Assembly: GCA_943846595.1 (NCBI GenBank)
Contig: OX044355.1
Span: 372,001 to 436,000, forward strand
DNA length: 64,000 bases
Direction: 5' to 3'
DNA from: an uncultured Polaribacter sp.
Lineage (GTDB): Bacteria; Bacteroidota; Bacteroidia; Flavobacteriales; Flavobacteriaceae
Of this stretch, positions 17,932-26,824 are shown piece after piece (position 1 is the stretch's first letter; each line of letters opens with the position of its first letter). The notes under the pieces are model-generated. The model worked only from the letters and a program-made list of their open reading frames with translations. It was not told where the DNA came from and made no database searches. A program made the position numbers and the translations under genes.

Positions 17932-18441
17932 ATGGAAAAAGAAATCATCAATCGTGTAGCAAATAGCAAACTAAAGACGTTTGATCTTGAGGAAATTTAT
18001 CCTGAAGGGAAAAGGGTATTATTTGATATTAAAGATTGGTTGTTTGAAGAAATTATTTTAAAAGAAGTCGACTTTAGAGTTTCTGTTAAAAATCATGATT
18101 GGTCGCAATACAAAAACTCTTTTGTTGCCATACATTGCTCTGTAGACGCTATAATTCCATCTTGGGCTTTTATGCTGGTCGCTGCTGAAATAACACCGTT
18201 TGCAAGCAAGGTTGTTATTGGCGATTTAACCTTATTAGAAACTGTAATTTATCAAGAATTATTGGAATTTATCGATTTCAAACCTTTTGCAAATGTACCT
18301 GTTATTATAAAAGGCTGTGCTGAAAAACCAATTCCCAATAGTGCTTTTGCTTTTTTAATTAGCAAATTACAACCGATTGCAGCTTCTATTTTATTTGGAG
18401 AAGCCTGTTCTACGGTGCCACTTTACAAAGCAAAAAAATAA
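17932..18441 (+). CDS. DUF2480 family protein
   Basis: A 169-residue protein that I recognise as the DUF2480 family of Bacteroidota, with no known biochemical function. It opens with the characteristic NRVANSKLKTFDLEEIYPEG and contains a FVAIHCSVDAIIPSWAFMLV segment and a C-terminal FGEACSTVPLYKAKK. Four cysteines in the protein (two near 'IHCS' and 'IKGC', two at the end) might be functional. It follows the sufE-sufT pair by 88 bases, and this neighbourhood suggests a link to Fe-S cluster work, which is inference only. Confidence 0.75.
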   Translation: MEKEIINRVANSKLKTFDLEEIYPEGKRVLFDIKDWLFEEIILKEVDFRVSVKNHDWSQYKNSFVAIHCSVDAIIPSWAFMLVAAEITPFASKVVIGDLTLLETVIYQELLEFIDFKPFANVPVIIKGCAEKPIPNSAFAFLISKLQPIAASILFGEACSTVPLYKAKK

Positions 18442-18624
18442 TCTATTTATCGGAAGCTTTAAAATATTAATAAAACGATTTAACAAAGCCTAAAAAGATT
18501 TTTTTTCAACCTTTCTTTCGTTTAAGAATAAGCCTACCTCCAACTTGAAACTTTGATCCAAAAAGCTCAATAAGGGATGTATTTCTTCAAAAAAATATTA
18601 ATTTGCAGAATATTCTTAAAAAAA
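18442..18624 (+). other. Intergenic leader before the DUF3078 gene
   Basis: Nothing gene-like is seen in these 183 bases beyond a few in-frame codons upstream of the chosen start at 18625. The longer frame from 18577 would place 16 extra, lysine- and phenylalanine-rich residues before the signal peptide, so it is treated as leader. Confidence 0.5.
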
Positions 18625-19548
18625 ATGAAAATGAAAAACTCACTATTCTCACTTCTATTTCTGGGCATTGGCTTTTTCGCACATGCGCAAACTGTTGAAG
18701 AACTCAAAAAAGAACAAGCACCTAAAAAGGCACAAATTGCAAAACTAAAAGGAGAAATTGCAGCCTTACAATCAAAAATTGATGCACTTCCTGGCTGGAG
18801 AATCGGCGCTTTCGGAACCATTGGTGGAAGTCTTTCGGGCTTCAACAATTGGTATTCGAGAACAGCACCCAATGCAAGTGCTGGAAATATTGGAATCACC
18901 ATCAATGGATTTGCAAATCTAATTCAAGAAGATTTTTTTTGGAAAAATTCTGGAACCGTAAATTTAGGTTGGGTACAATTAGACGATAAATCAATAGATG
19001 GAGATGAGGGGTTCGAAACCGCCACCGATGTTTTTACGATCTCTTCACTGTATGGAAAACGAATCAATAAAAAATGGGCAGCTTCTGCTTTGGTTGAATA
19101 CAGAACTTCCTTAATTGATAATTTTAACGACCCCGGTTACTTAGATTTTGGAGGTGGTTTAACGTGGACACCTATTAGCAAATTGGTTGTTGTAATTCAC
19201 CCAGGAAACTACAATTTTGTTTATAGCAAAGGGAAAACTGTTTTTGAATCCTCTTTAGGGGCAAAAGTAGTTGCAGATTATACAACGAAAATTAAAAAGT
19301 TAAGTGTAAAGTCAAATTTATCAGTATATCAAAGTTATAAAACTATGGACTTATCTAACTGGACTTTGACGAATTCCCTCGGGTACAGGTTGTTTAAAGG
19401 AATTGGACTTGGGTTTGAACTTGGATTGCGTCAAAACAAGCAAGAGGCTTTAAACATCGCATTAATGACAGATACGACTGCAACTTTTAAAACAGTAGAC
19501 AATAAATTACAATCCTATTGGCTATTGGGAATGAGTTATGCGTTCTAA
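18625..19548 (+). CDS. DUF3078 outer-membrane-like protein
   Basis: A secreted 307-residue protein. The chosen start (18625) gives MKMKNSLFSLLFLGIG with cleavage after AHA, a good signal peptide; a start at 18631 is equally possible. A short coiled coil follows (TVEELKKEQAPKKAQIAKLKGEIAALQ, split over residues 22-48), then alternating hydrophobic strands with many glycines and aromatic residues to a terminal LGMSYAF, the pattern of an outer-membrane beta-barrel. This matches the DUF3078 family of Bacteroidota. Function is unknown. A coiled-coil then barrel layout would suit a periplasmic trimer or scaffold feeding an outer-membrane pore. Confidence 0.8.
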   Translation: MKMKNSLFSLLFLGIGFFAHAQTVEELKKEQAPKKAQIAKLKGEIAALQSKIDALPGWRIGAFGTIGGSLSGFNNWYSRTAPNASAGNIGITINGFANLIQEDFFWKNSGTVNLGWVQLDDKSIDGDEGFETATDVFTISSLYGKRINKKWAASALVEYRTSLIDNFNDPGYLDFGGGLTWTPISKLVVVIHPGNYNFVYSKGKTVFESSLGAKVVADYTTKIKKLSVKSNLSVYQSYKTMDLSNWTLTNSLGYRLFKGIGLGFELGLRQNKQEALNIALMTDTTATFKTVDNKLQSYWLLGMSYAF

Positions 19549-19552
19549 AAAA

Positions 19553-19588
19553 TAAAAAAACCTCAAGTTGTATTCCTTGAGGTTTTTG
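19553..19588. terminator. Bidirectional terminator between the DUF3078 gene and hflX
   Basis: Perfect 7-bp stem (19561-19567 with 19576-19582), 8-base loop, flanked by A7 on the left and T5 on the right, in the gap between two convergent genes. Confidence 0.85.
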
Positions 19589-19604
19589 AATTTATTTTTG
19601 ATGA

Positions 19605-20810
19605 TCACACAGTATATTCATCATATAAAAAATTGTTATACGGGAAACGCTCAACATGAATCCGTTTCACTTCGTCGTATGTTTTCTCTTTAAAGTCCTC
19701 TAAATTGTCTTTATTTAAGGCGGAAATAAAAATACTCGCTACATCATCATCATTCATCCATGTTTTTTGCCAATCTTCCAACGTAAAATGTGCTTTGGTT
19801 TTTTCTGTAATTAAATCATCTTCATCAATCGTTTGGTGGTTGTAAGCATCAATTTTATTAAACACCATTACCGTAGGTTTGTTGGCGCAATTGATGTCTG
19901 CTAAAACTGAATTTACGGAAGCTATATGATCTTCAAAATTTGGATGCGAAATATCTACAACATGCAATAACAAATCTGCCTCGCGTACCTCATCCAATGT
20001 CGATTTAAAAGATTCGACGAGCTGTGTTGGAAGTTTTCTAATAAATCCAACGGTGTCTGTCATCAAAAAGGGAATGTTCTTAATGACTACTTTTCGAACG
20101 GTTGTATCTAAGGTCGCAAAGAGTTTGTTTTCTGCAAAAACAGCACTTTTACTAATAACATTCATCAAGGTCGATTTTCCAACATTGGTATACCCTACCA
20201 AAGCAACACGCACCATCTTTCCACGATTTTTTCGCTGAACCGCCATTTGTTTGTCTATGGTAAGTAACTTCTTTTTAAGGAGGGCTATTTTATCTCGAAT
20301 GATTCGCCTATCTGTTTCAATTTCTGTTTCACCAGGTCCACGCATACCTATTCCCCCTTTTTGCTTGTCTAAGTGGGTCCAAAGCCTGGTTAATCGAGGC
20401 AACAAATATTGATGTTGTGCTAATTCTACTTGTGTTTTTGCAGAACTTGTTTGAGCTCTTTGTGCAAAAATGTCTAAGATTAAATTGGTTCTATCTAAAA
20501 TTTTGCAGTCCAAAACTTTTTCAATATTCCGTATTTGTGCAGGAGATAGTTCATCATCAAAAATAGCTGTACCAATCCCTTTTGCGTCAATATAATTTTT
20601 AACTTCATCTAACTTTCCTCCCCCTAAAAAAGTTTTTGGGTTCGGTTTCTCCATCTTCTGAACAAAGCGTTTCACAGTAACTCCTCCAGCGGTTTCTGTT
20701 AAAAACTCAAGCTCGTCTAGGTACTCTGTGGATTTTGCTTCGTCTTGTTGTTGGGTAATTACACCAATTAAAACGGCTTTTTCTGATATTGCTTCTCTTT
20801 GATCTATCAT
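19605..20810 (-). CDS. hflX: GTPase HflX
   Basis: HflX is a ribosome-associated GTPase that helps split stalled ribosomes. The 401-residue protein has the N-terminal HflX domain (FLGGGKLDEVKNYI, FDDELSPAQIRNIE), the GPGETEIETDRR linker motif, then the G domain with G1 GYTNVGKST, G3 DTVGFIRKLP and G4 FNKID. All are intact. The transcription start predicted from the TACTTTTG box falls nearly at the start codon, so the mRNA may be leaderless. Confidence 0.96.
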   Translation of the reverse strand: MIDQREAISEKAVLIGVITQQQDEAKSTEYLDELEFLTETAGGVTVKRFVQKMEKPNPKTFLGGGKLDEVKNYIDAKGIGTAIFDDELSPAQIRNIEKVLDCKILDRTNLILDIFAQRAQTSSAKTQVELAQHQYLLPRLTRLWTHLDKQKGGIGMRGPGETEIETDRRIIRDKIALLKKKLLTIDKQMAVQRKNRGKMVRVALVGYTNVGKSTLMNVISKSAVFAENKLFATLDTTVRKVVIKNIPFLMTDTVGFIRKLPTQLVESFKSTLDEVREADLLLHVVDISHPNFEDHIASVNSVLADINCANKPTVMVFNKIDAYNHQTIDEDDLITEKTKAHFTLEDWQKTWMNDDDVASIFISALNKDNLEDFKEKTYDEVKRIHVERFPYNNFLYDEYTV

Positions 20811-20816
20811 AGGCTA

Positions 20817-20845
20817 CAAAAGTAAAACAAATCTTGCTGTTTCAA
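20817..20845 (-). promoter_or_regulatory. Promoter for hflX, near-leaderless
   Basis: Minus-strand TTG (20843-20845), 18-base spacer, TACTTTTG (20817-20824). The -7 box ends only 6 bases before the hflX ATG, so transcription would begin at or just before the start codon. Confidence 0.65.
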
Positions 20846-20847
20846 CA

Positions 20848-20872
20848 CAAAAAACCCCAATACAAATTGGGG
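20848..20872 (-). terminator. Terminator after the small membrane-protein genes
   Basis: Minus-strand CCCCAA/TTGGGG stem (20855-20860 with 20867-20872), 6-base loop, then a T-rich tail. It ends the transcript that covers 21327 down to 20921 and partly overlaps the hflX promoter region. Confidence 0.75.
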
Positions 20873-20920
20873 CTTCTTTCAATAATTCAAATTAATAACA
20901 CACTATTTACTTCTTCTTTT

Positions 20921-21025
20921 TCATAACACAACTACAAGGTAGCGCATTGCAAAGATAGTTCCAAAGGCCAATGCCCAGATAAACTTAAGGTTACCAAAAT
21001 AAATTCTTTGTGTTATGATATCCAT
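20921..21025 (-). CDS. 34-residue predicted membrane protein
   Basis: A very small frame, ATG at 21025 to TGA at 20921, encoding 34 residues: a short polar start (MDIITQRIYFGNLK) and one hydrophobic helix (FIWALAFGTIFAMRYLVVVL). It lies between the 79-residue membrane-protein gene and a terminator, in the same orientation, which supports a real gene. The ATG sits inside the 3' arm of a perfect 9-bp hairpin at 21022-21043. I do not recognise the family; chance ORF is the main alternative. Confidence 0.5.
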   Translation of the reverse strand: MDIITQRIYFGNLKFIWALAFGTIFAMRYLVVVL

Positions 21026-21043
21026 TCAAAAAACTTTGAATGG
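21022..21043 (-). promoter_or_regulatory. Hairpin covering the start codon of the 34-residue ORF
   Basis: Perfect inverted repeat, CCATTCAAA and TTTGAATGG, separated by four bases. In the minus-strand RNA the AUG of the small ORF is paired in the 3' arm, which would limit ribosome access. Confidence 0.5.
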
Positions 21044-21087
21044 TTCTAAAGTCAATAGAGAATTCCTCAACGAGACAAGAAGAACTC

Positions 21088-21327
21088 TTATTTTTTCGCT
21101 TGCTGATTAAAGGCGTCTCGCAACTTCTGGTCGTTTAAGATGTATTTTTTGTATTTCCCGTCTTTGTATCTGTAATAAATAAAAATGGGCATCCATAAAA
21201 AAGAGAAATAGAAAATTCCTAACCCCATTACGATTTGGGCTTTTGGATGATCAATTTGAAGGAGGTAAACACCAATAGCTACCCAACAAACAAAAATTAC
21301 AAACATTATTTTCAAAAGGATTTTCAT
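21088..21327 (-). CDS. Small two-helix membrane protein, function unknown
   Basis: A 79-residue protein with two hydrophobic segments (about residues 3-25 and 32-52) and a basic C-terminal tail (YRYKDGKYKKYILNDQKLRDAFNQQAKK). No motif lets me assign a family. It is probably cotranscribed with the 34-residue membrane ORF downstream; a terminator closes the pair. It might be a membrane regulator or an assembly factor, but nothing in the sequence decides this. Confidence 0.7.
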   Translation of the reverse strand: MKILLKIMFVIFVCWVAIGVYLLQIDHPKAQIVMGLGIFYFSFLWMPIFIYYRYKDGKYKKYILNDQKLRDAFNQQAKK

Positions 21328-21413
21328 CTTACAAAATTACAAAAGTTCTATGAATTTGGTTAAAATTCAATCTAATTGTTACAGAAAAATAAAGCGTTTT
21401 CTTTAAGCCTGTA

Positions 21414-22118
21414 TTATTTTTTTGACAGGACATCTGTCCCTAAATAACCATCATCTTTATTGAAGTACCAAGCTCTTTCTTTTGGCATTTTTATATCATG
21501 AATCGTTTCTAAGCCCGTTAGCAAAATGTACTCGCCACGCTCTTTTTGTTCTTTAAAAAACTGATAGACTTCCATTGCGTAGGTTTTTGGATCGAAATAA
21601 AAGTACCACGTATCTTTTCCAACTTCTTTGGTGTAGCTTACTTTTAAAACCAAATATTCTTTTCCTTTAAAGGTTTTTATGGTTGTTTTTTGATGAATAA
21701 TTGTGCCTTCATCTTTTAGTTTCATCGGCAAACCATACAAATAGGTATAATAATTTTTGTACAAATTTGCACGCTCACAGCTTAATTTATGTTTCTTTAA
21801 GAGTGCTTCTGAAGGGGTTGTATTTCCGTTGACCGCGATCCGACAGATTCCTTTATCAACTGTATATTGAGTAATTACCCCGTCTTTGATTGCTTTTACT
21901 AAAAAGTGCTCTTGAGGAAGATCTATTTCAATATAACTCTTTCTAGGACTACTTTTGGGTGTTTTCATGGTTACCAAAAAAGCGCCTTTAAAGGTATCCC
22001 AATTTCCATTTGGATCATGAAACTGAATGGATTTCTCTAGCAGTTGATTTCCTGTAAGTGTCTGTGAAAAAGAAATGAATGCAGAAAAGAGTAATAAGAA
22101 AGTGACTGTTTTTTTCAT
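21414..22118 (-). CDS. Secreted protein, DUF6503-like
   Basis: A 234-residue exported protein with a clear signal peptide (MKKTVTFLLLFSAFISFSQ). The mature part is rich in beta strands and ends ERAWYFNKDDGYLGTDVLSKK. The conserved pieces (LLEKSIQFHDPNGNWDTFKG, HQKTTIKTFKGKEYLVLKVSY, YFYFDPKTYAMEVYQF) look like the DUF6503 proteins of flavobacteria, which have a fold reminiscent of lipoprotein carriers. Function unknown. It follows aspS in the same direction but a terminator lies between them. Confidence 0.65.
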   Translation of the reverse strand: MKKTVTFLLLFSAFISFSQTLTGNQLLEKSIQFHDPNGNWDTFKGAFLVTMKTPKSSPRKSYIEIDLPQEHFLVKAIKDGVITQYTVDKGICRIAVNGNTTPSEALLKKHKLSCERANLYKNYYTYLYGLPMKLKDEGTIIHQKTTIKTFKGKEYLVLKVSYTKEVGKDTWYFYFDPKTYAMEVYQFFKEQKERGEYILLTGLETIHDIKMPKERAWYFNKDDGYLGTDVLSKK

Positions 22119-22131
22119 ATTTTAAAGATAT

Positions 22132-22154
22132 AAAAAATCCCGCAAAAGCGGGAT
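22132..22154 (-). terminator. Terminator after aspS
   Basis: Minus-strand 6-7 bp GC-rich stem (22138-22143 with 22148-22153), AAAA loop on plus, then six T. It lies 25 bases past the aspS stop. Confidence 0.85.
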
Positions 22155-22178
22155 GTAATATTTTTATGTTTGAATCAC

Positions 22179-23918
22179 TTATATGAGACCTAATTCTTTG
22201 AGTTGGTCATTATCTAAAAATGCAGGAGCATCAATCATTACGTCCCTTCCAGAGTTATTTTTCGGGAAAGCAATAAAGTCTCTTATGGTTTCTTGTCCTC
22301 CTAAAATTGCCACCAATCGATCCAATCCGAAAGCCAAACCTCCATGAGGTGGAGCTCCATATTCAAATGCATCCATTAAAAATCCAAATTGTGCTCTGGC
22401 TTCTTCTTCAGAAAAACCTAAATGGCGCAACATGGTTGCTTGTATTTGCTTATCGTGAATACGAATGGATCCACCTCCAATTTCATTTCCATTCAAAACC
22501 AAATCGTAAGCATTTGCTTTTACGGCTCCTGGATCGGTATCTAACAATTCCAATTGCCCGGGTTTTGGTGAGGTAAATGGATGGTGCATGGCATGGTAGT
22601 GCCCCGTTTCTTCATCGAGTTCCAGCAAAGGAAAATCAATCACCCACAAAGGAGCAAACACCTTTGGATCTCTCAATCCTAAACGCTCCGCCAACTCCAT
22701 TCTTAAAGCAGACAATTGTGCTCTTACTTTATTGGTTTCACCAGATAACACACAGATTAAATCTCCTGGTTTTGCATTGGTTGCGGCTGCCCATTTGGCA
22801 AGGTCTTCTTGATCGTAAAATTTATCAACTGAAGATTTAAACGTCACATCGTCATTTACACGACAATACACCATGCCTAAAGCACCCACTTGAGGTCTTC
22901 TCACCCAGTCAATTAATTTATCTATTTCTTTTCTTGTATAAGCATTTCCCCCTGGTACTGCAATTCCAACCACCAATTCAGCGTTATTAAAAACACCAAA
23001 TTCTTTGTGCTGTGCAACGGTATTTAACTCGCCAAACTCCATTCCAAAACGAATGTCTGGTTTGTCGTTTCCGTACATTTTCATAGCATCGTCATAAAGC
23101 ATTCGTGGGAATTCTGCGACTTCAACTCCGTTGATTTCTTTTAGTAAATGACGGGTCAATCCTTCAAAAATATTTAAAATATCTTCTTGTTCAACAAAAG
23201 CCATTTCACAGTCAATCTGGGTGAATTCCGGCTGTCTGTCTGCCCGTAAATCTTCATCTCTAAAGCATTTTACAATTTGAAAATACTTGTCCATTCCACC
23301 CACCATTAGCAATTGCTTAAATGTTTGTGGAGATTGTGGCAAAGCATAAAACTGCCCTTCATTCATTCGAGAAGGCACTACAAAATCTCTTGCTCCCTCT
23401 GGAGTTGATTTTATCAAATAAGGCGTTTCAACCTCAATAAATTCTTGATCAGAAAGGTATTTTCTAACCTCCATAGAAACCTTGTGACGAAAAATCAAGC
23501 TGTCTTTCACCGGATTTCTTCTAATGTCTAAATACCTGTATTTCATTCTGATGTCTTCTCCTCCATCAGTCATGTCTTCAATCGTAAAAGGAGGTGTCAA
23601 GGCTTGATTCAAAATTTCTAATTTAGAAACCAACACTTCAACATTCCCAGTGGCCATTTTTGCGTTTTTAGACTCACGCTCAATCACAGTACCGGTAACT
23701 TGTATTACAAATTCTCTTCCTAAAGATTTTGCTTTGTCCATCATTGCAGTCGGGGTCCGTGCTTCGTCAAAAATCAATTGCGTAATTCCGTAACGGTCCC
23801 GTAAATCTACCCAAACCATAAACCCTTTATCACGCGATTTCTGAACCCAACCTGCCAAGGTTACCTCGGTATTGATATGCGATGCTCTGAGCTCACCACA
23901 AGAATGACTTCTATACAT
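22179..23918 (-). CDS. aspS: Aspartyl-tRNA synthetase
   Basis: A class IIb synthetase that charges tRNA-Asp. The 579-residue protein starts with the OB-fold anticodon-binding domain ([24 protein letters not shown]), then the catalytic core with motif 2 ([18 protein letters not shown]), the bacterial GAD insertion (about residues 290-400) and motif 3 ([15 protein letters not shown]). Length and the GAD insertion mark the bacterial type. Transcribed alone; a TAATTTTG -7 element lies at 23939-23946. Confidence 0.97.
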   Translation of the reverse strand: MYRSHSCGELRASHINTEVTLAGWVQKSRDKGFMVWVDLRDRYGITQLIFDEARTPTAMMDKAKSLGREFVIQVTGTVIERESKNAKMATGNVEVLVSKLEILNQALTPPFTIEDMTDGGEDIRMKYRYLDIRRNPVKDSLIFRHKVSMEVRKYLSDQEFIEVETPYLIKSTPEGARDFVVPSRMNEGQFYALPQSPQTFKQLLMVGGMDKYFQIVKCFRDEDLRADRQPEFTQIDCEMAFVEQEDILNIFEGLTRHLLKEINGVEVAEFPRMLYDDAMKMYGNDKPDIRFGMEFGELNTVAQHKEFGVFNNAELVVGIAVPGGNAYTRKEIDKLIDWVRRPQVGALGMVYCRVNDDVTFKSSVDKFYDQEDLAKWAAATNAKPGDLICVLSGETNKVRAQLSALRMELAERLGLRDPKVFAPLWVIDFPLLELDEETGHYHAMHHPFTSPKPGQLELLDTDPGAVKANAYDLVLNGNEIGGGSIRIHDKQIQATMLRHLGFSEEEARAQFGFLMDAFEYGAPPHGGLAFGLDRLVAILGGQETIRDFIAFPKNNSGRDVMIDAPAFLDNDQLKELGLI

Positions 23919-23938
23919 TTGTTTGAATTTTTAAGTTG

Positions 23939-23946
23939 CAAAATTA
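23939..23946 (-). promoter_or_regulatory. Putative -7 element for aspS
   Basis: TAATTTTG on the minus strand, 20 bases upstream of the aspS start. No TTG was found at the usual distance, so this is the -7 match alone. Confidence 0.5.
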
Positions 23947-23972
23947 GACATTTTCAATCGAATAATAATGCT

Positions 23973-24070
23973 TTGGGCGTTCATTTCTAAAGAGAAATAC
24001 CCCGCTTTTCGCACTCGCATCCCGCAAAAAGCGGAAGCGCTCAAACAATTGCTGCAATCGCTAACGCAAA
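23973..24070. repeat. Possible dispersed intergenic palindromic element
   Basis: About 95 bases that are much richer in G and C than the surroundings, with GGGCGTT at one end and AACGC at the other (5-bp terminal inversion) and an internal stem CCGCTTTT/AAAAGCGG (24002-24009 with 24027-24034). From memory, short GGGCGT...AACGC imperfect palindromes are scattered between genes in many Flavobacteriaceae. Only one copy is in this window, so repetition cannot be shown here. Confidence 0.45.
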
Positions 24071-24087
24071 ATTCGTCCAATTCTTCG

Positions 24088-24095
24088 TAAATTTG
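24088..24095 (+). promoter_or_regulatory. Putative -7 element for the cupin-rsmI pair
   Basis: TAAATTTG, a full match to TAnnTTTG, ends 5 bases before the cupin ATG at 24101. The transcript would be practically leaderless. No clear -33 box. Confidence 0.5.
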
Positions 24096-24100
24096 TGCTT

Positions 24101-24460
24101 ATGAGTGTTGTGAATATTCAAGAAAAATTCAATTTGTTTTCAGACCATTGGTCTCCAAAAAAAGTAGGCGAACTCAATGGACAACAAATTTTATTGGCAA
24201 AATTAAAAGGAGAATTTGTTTTTCACACCCACGAACATGAAGATGAGCTCTTTATGGTTATCAAAGGAAGTTTGGTGATTGAAATGCACGCAAAAACAGT
24301 AACGTTAAACGAAGGTGAATTTTATATTGTACCTAAAGGAGTCGCACACAAACCCGTTGCAAAAGAAGAAGTACAGCTGCTCTTGTTTGAACCTCTTTCT
24401 ACAAAACACACTGGAGAAGTCATTGCAAATATTACAGTAGAAACCTACGAAGCGATTTAA
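24101..24460 (+). CDS. Cupin-domain protein
   Basis: A small single-domain cupin of 119 residues, starting MSVVNIQEKFNLF at the ATG (24101). Cupin motif 1 is FHTHEHEDELFMVIKG, with two histidines and a glutamate placed to bind a metal, and motif 2 is EFYIVPKGVAHKPVA with the last histidine. Function is unknown; such proteins bind small molecules or act as simple metal-dependent enzymes. It is followed after 5 bases by rsmI, so the two are cotranscribed. Confidence 0.88.
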   Translation: MSVVNIQEKFNLFSDHWSPKKVGELNGQQILLAKLKGEFVFHTHEHEDELFMVIKGSLVIEMHAKTVTLNEGEFYIVPKGVAHKPVAKEEVQLLLFEPLSTKHTGEVIANITVETYEAI

Positions 24461-24465
24461 AAAGG

Positions 24466-25137
24466 ATGAGCAAATTATATTTAGTACCCACACCAATAGG
24501 AAATTTAGAAGACATGACTTTTAGGGCGATTCGCATTCTAAAGGAAGTTTCTTTTATTTTAGCAGAAGACACTCGTACCAGTGGAAAACTCTTAAAGCAT
24601 TTTGAGATTGCTACGCAAATGCACAGTCATCACATGCACAATGAGCACAAGTCTATTGAAGGAATTTTAAAACGCATACAAGCAGGAGAAACCTGTGCAC
24701 TTATTTCAGATGCGGGGACACCTGCAATTTCTGATCCCGGTTTTTTACTGACAAGGGCCTGTGTAGAAAATAATATCGAAGTAGATTGTTTACCAGGAGC
24801 CACCGCTTTTGTACCGGCATTGGTCAATTCCGGCTTGCCCAATGACAAGTTTGTTTTTGAGGGTTTTTTACCTGTTAAAAAAGGAAGACAAACGCGTTTG
24901 CTTTTATTGGCAGAAGAAACAAGAACCATTATTTTTTATGAATCGCCACATAAATTGATTAAAACACTCGGACACTTTGCCGAATATTTTGGCGAAGACA
25001 GACAAGTTTCTGTTTCCAGAGAGCTCTCCAAAATGTTTGAAGAAACCATTCGAGGAACTGCCACTGAAGTGCTAGCACACTATACCGCAAAACCTCCAAA
25101 AGGAGAAATTGTTGTCATTGTTGAAGGGAAAAAATAA
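24466..25137 (+). CDS. rsmI: 16S rRNA 2'-O-methyltransferase RsmI
   Basis: RsmI methylates the 2'-OH of C1402 in 16S rRNA using S-adenosylmethionine. The 223-residue protein starts with the family motif LYLVPTPIGNLEDMTFRAIRIL, continues with AEDTRTSGKLL and LISDAGTPAISDPGF, the tetrapyrrole-methylase-type SAM site, and ends PPKGEIVVIVEGKK. Slightly shorter than E. coli RsmI because the C-terminal helical extension is missing, which is common in this phylum. Confidence 0.96.
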   Translation: MSKLYLVPTPIGNLEDMTFRAIRILKEVSFILAEDTRTSGKLLKHFEIATQMHSHHMHNEHKSIEGILKRIQAGETCALISDAGTPAISDPGFLLTRACVENNIEVDCLPGATAFVPALVNSGLPNDKFVFEGFLPVKKGRQTRLLLLAEETRTIIFYESPHKLIKTLGHFAEYFGEDRQVSVSRELSKMFEETIRGTATEVLAHYTAKPPKGEIVVIVEGKK

Positions 25138-25160
25138 ATTATATTCTAAAAGAATTCTGT

Positions 25161-26789
25161 TTACACGCCTTCTTTCGGGAGTTCATTTTTAAAATCTGAA
25201 ACCGTTTTAGCAATCACAGCATCCGTTCTTTCTAAACTGATATCATATTTTGGATTCAGTCCTTTTTTCTCTGGGAAATTTTCGATCATCACTGTGGAAG
25301 ACGGAAATGCAAAATCTACACCTAAATCTTTTGCCAATTTTATAATTGCAATGTGCATCCTATGCTTAGAAGATTGCTCAATACCCCAAGCCAAACTCTT
25401 AAAGTAAACATTTACGGTAACTAATAGTGCCGAATCTCCAAAACCAGTAAACTCAACGTTATAAGAATCTGAACGGGTTTCTGGATGTGCTAAAATAATC
25501 TCACGCACTCCTTTTACAAAAGCTTCTATCAACTCTGGAGGTGTGTCATAACGCAATCCTAAATTGGTATGGTATCTTCGAAACAAGCGCAATCCTTTGT
25601 TGTTAATTACAATTTCAGACAACTTACTATTCGGAATTTGATAGACAGAAGTATCTGCTGCTCGTACACTGGTAGAACGAAAACCTACTTTTTCTACAGT
25701 TCCTACAACTTCACCGGCTTCAATCCAATCTTCAATATGAAAAGGCTTGTCCAAGAAAATCATGATGGTTCCAATCAAGTTTCTCACCGTATCCTGGGAT
25801 GCCAATGCAAATGCCAAACCACCGATCGTAGCTCCTGCTAACATGGTAGTGGTATCTACTCCTAACAGGGCCAATAAGCGAAAACCTCCAATTACGATCA
25901 CCAGTCCCGTAAACAAATTATCTAAAATTGGCACTAACTGATCATCCAATCTACCATGGGTCCCTTCCGTAAATGCTTTATACAATTGCATAACTACTTG
26001 GACTAATTTCAAAAATACATAGATCCAAAAAACTACAATTGCAATGTGTATTCCCTTAAAAACAAACGTATTAATTTCCAATCCAAATTGAAGCGATGCA
26101 AATACTTTATCGAAAAAAGCAAATACAACCAACAAACTGAGGGGGTGTGCTAATTTCTTTAATACTTTATTAATTTCTAAATTGGTGCTTTTTGTAATTT
26201 GATGTTGAACTTTCTTCAATACTAAAAAGGCTACTTTCTTGGCAATTAGAAAAAGAATCCACGCCAATAAAAACATTAACAACAAACCAATCCATTGCCA
26301 AATCTCGATGGTCAGTATTTTTTTATGCCCATAATCTGGCATACTACTTTGCAGTTTGTCTACATACCAAGGGAAAATTTCTTTGTAAATCTGATCAATT
26401 TTAGAAACAGTCTCTGCCGAATAGTACCAATTGTTATTTATCTTTTCTACAGAAATTTCAGGCATTCTTTGTGGAAACAATACATATTTATAAGAGGCAG
26501 AATACCCAATTGTATCCCTATAATTTGGATCTGAAGAGATTTTATTGAAATCTACAAACAAGCCTTTGCCATCTAGAATCTTTTTTAATTTAATCGCTTT
26601 TCGCATGGCAACTTTATCTGGATACCCAGCAATAGTTTTTGCGGCTTTTTCGGGTTGGTAAGAGTCTTCTTGAAGGAAGAACAAGTGCGTATAAATCGTT
26701 GCGTAAGGATTGCTAATATCTACTCGAGTACTGTCTTGAGCATTTGAAATAAAAGGAATAAAAAAGAATAACCAAAGAAATTTTTTCAT
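25161..26789 (-). CDS. MscS-family mechanosensitive channel with secreted N-terminal domain
   Basis: The start at 26789 gives a clean signal peptide (MKKFLWLFFFIPFISNAQ); the longer frame only adds 18 unlikely residues. A soluble domain of about 140 residues follows, then several membrane helices and the MscS core (MLAGATIGGLAFALASQDTVRNLIG pore helix region, then FHIEDWIEAGEVVGTVEKVGFRSTSVRAAD and the C-terminal beta/alpha domain). MscS channels open under membrane tension to release solutes. The 542-residue length and periplasmic N-domain mark it as a larger YbdG/YnaI-type variant. A good promoter is at 26825-26858. Confidence 0.92.
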   Translation of the reverse strand: MKKFLWLFFFIPFISNAQDSTRVDISNPYATIYTHLFFLQEDSYQPEKAAKTIAGYPDKVAMRKAIKLKKILDGKGLFVDFNKISSDPNYRDTIGYSASYKYVLFPQRMPEISVEKINNNWYYSAETVSKIDQIYKEIFPWYVDKLQSSMPDYGHKKILTIEIWQWIGLLLMFLLAWILFLIAKKVAFLVLKKVQHQITKSTNLEINKVLKKLAHPLSLLVVFAFFDKVFASLQFGLEINTFVFKGIHIAIVVFWIYVFLKLVQVVMQLYKAFTEGTHGRLDDQLVPILDNLFTGLVIVIGGFRLLALLGVDTTTMLAGATIGGLAFALASQDTVRNLIGTIMIFLDKPFHIEDWIEAGEVVGTVEKVGFRSTSVRAADTSVYQIPNSKLSEIVINNKGLRLFRRYHTNLGLRYDTPPELIEAFVKGVREIILAHPETRSDSYNVEFTGFGDSALLVTVNVYFKSLAWGIEQSSKHRMHIAIIKLAKDLGVDFAFPSSTVMIENFPEKKGLNPKYDISLERTDAVIAKTVSDFKNELPKEGV

Positions 26790-26824
26790 ATTGAATAGAT
26801 TAATTCTGTAATGAAACAGAAATG

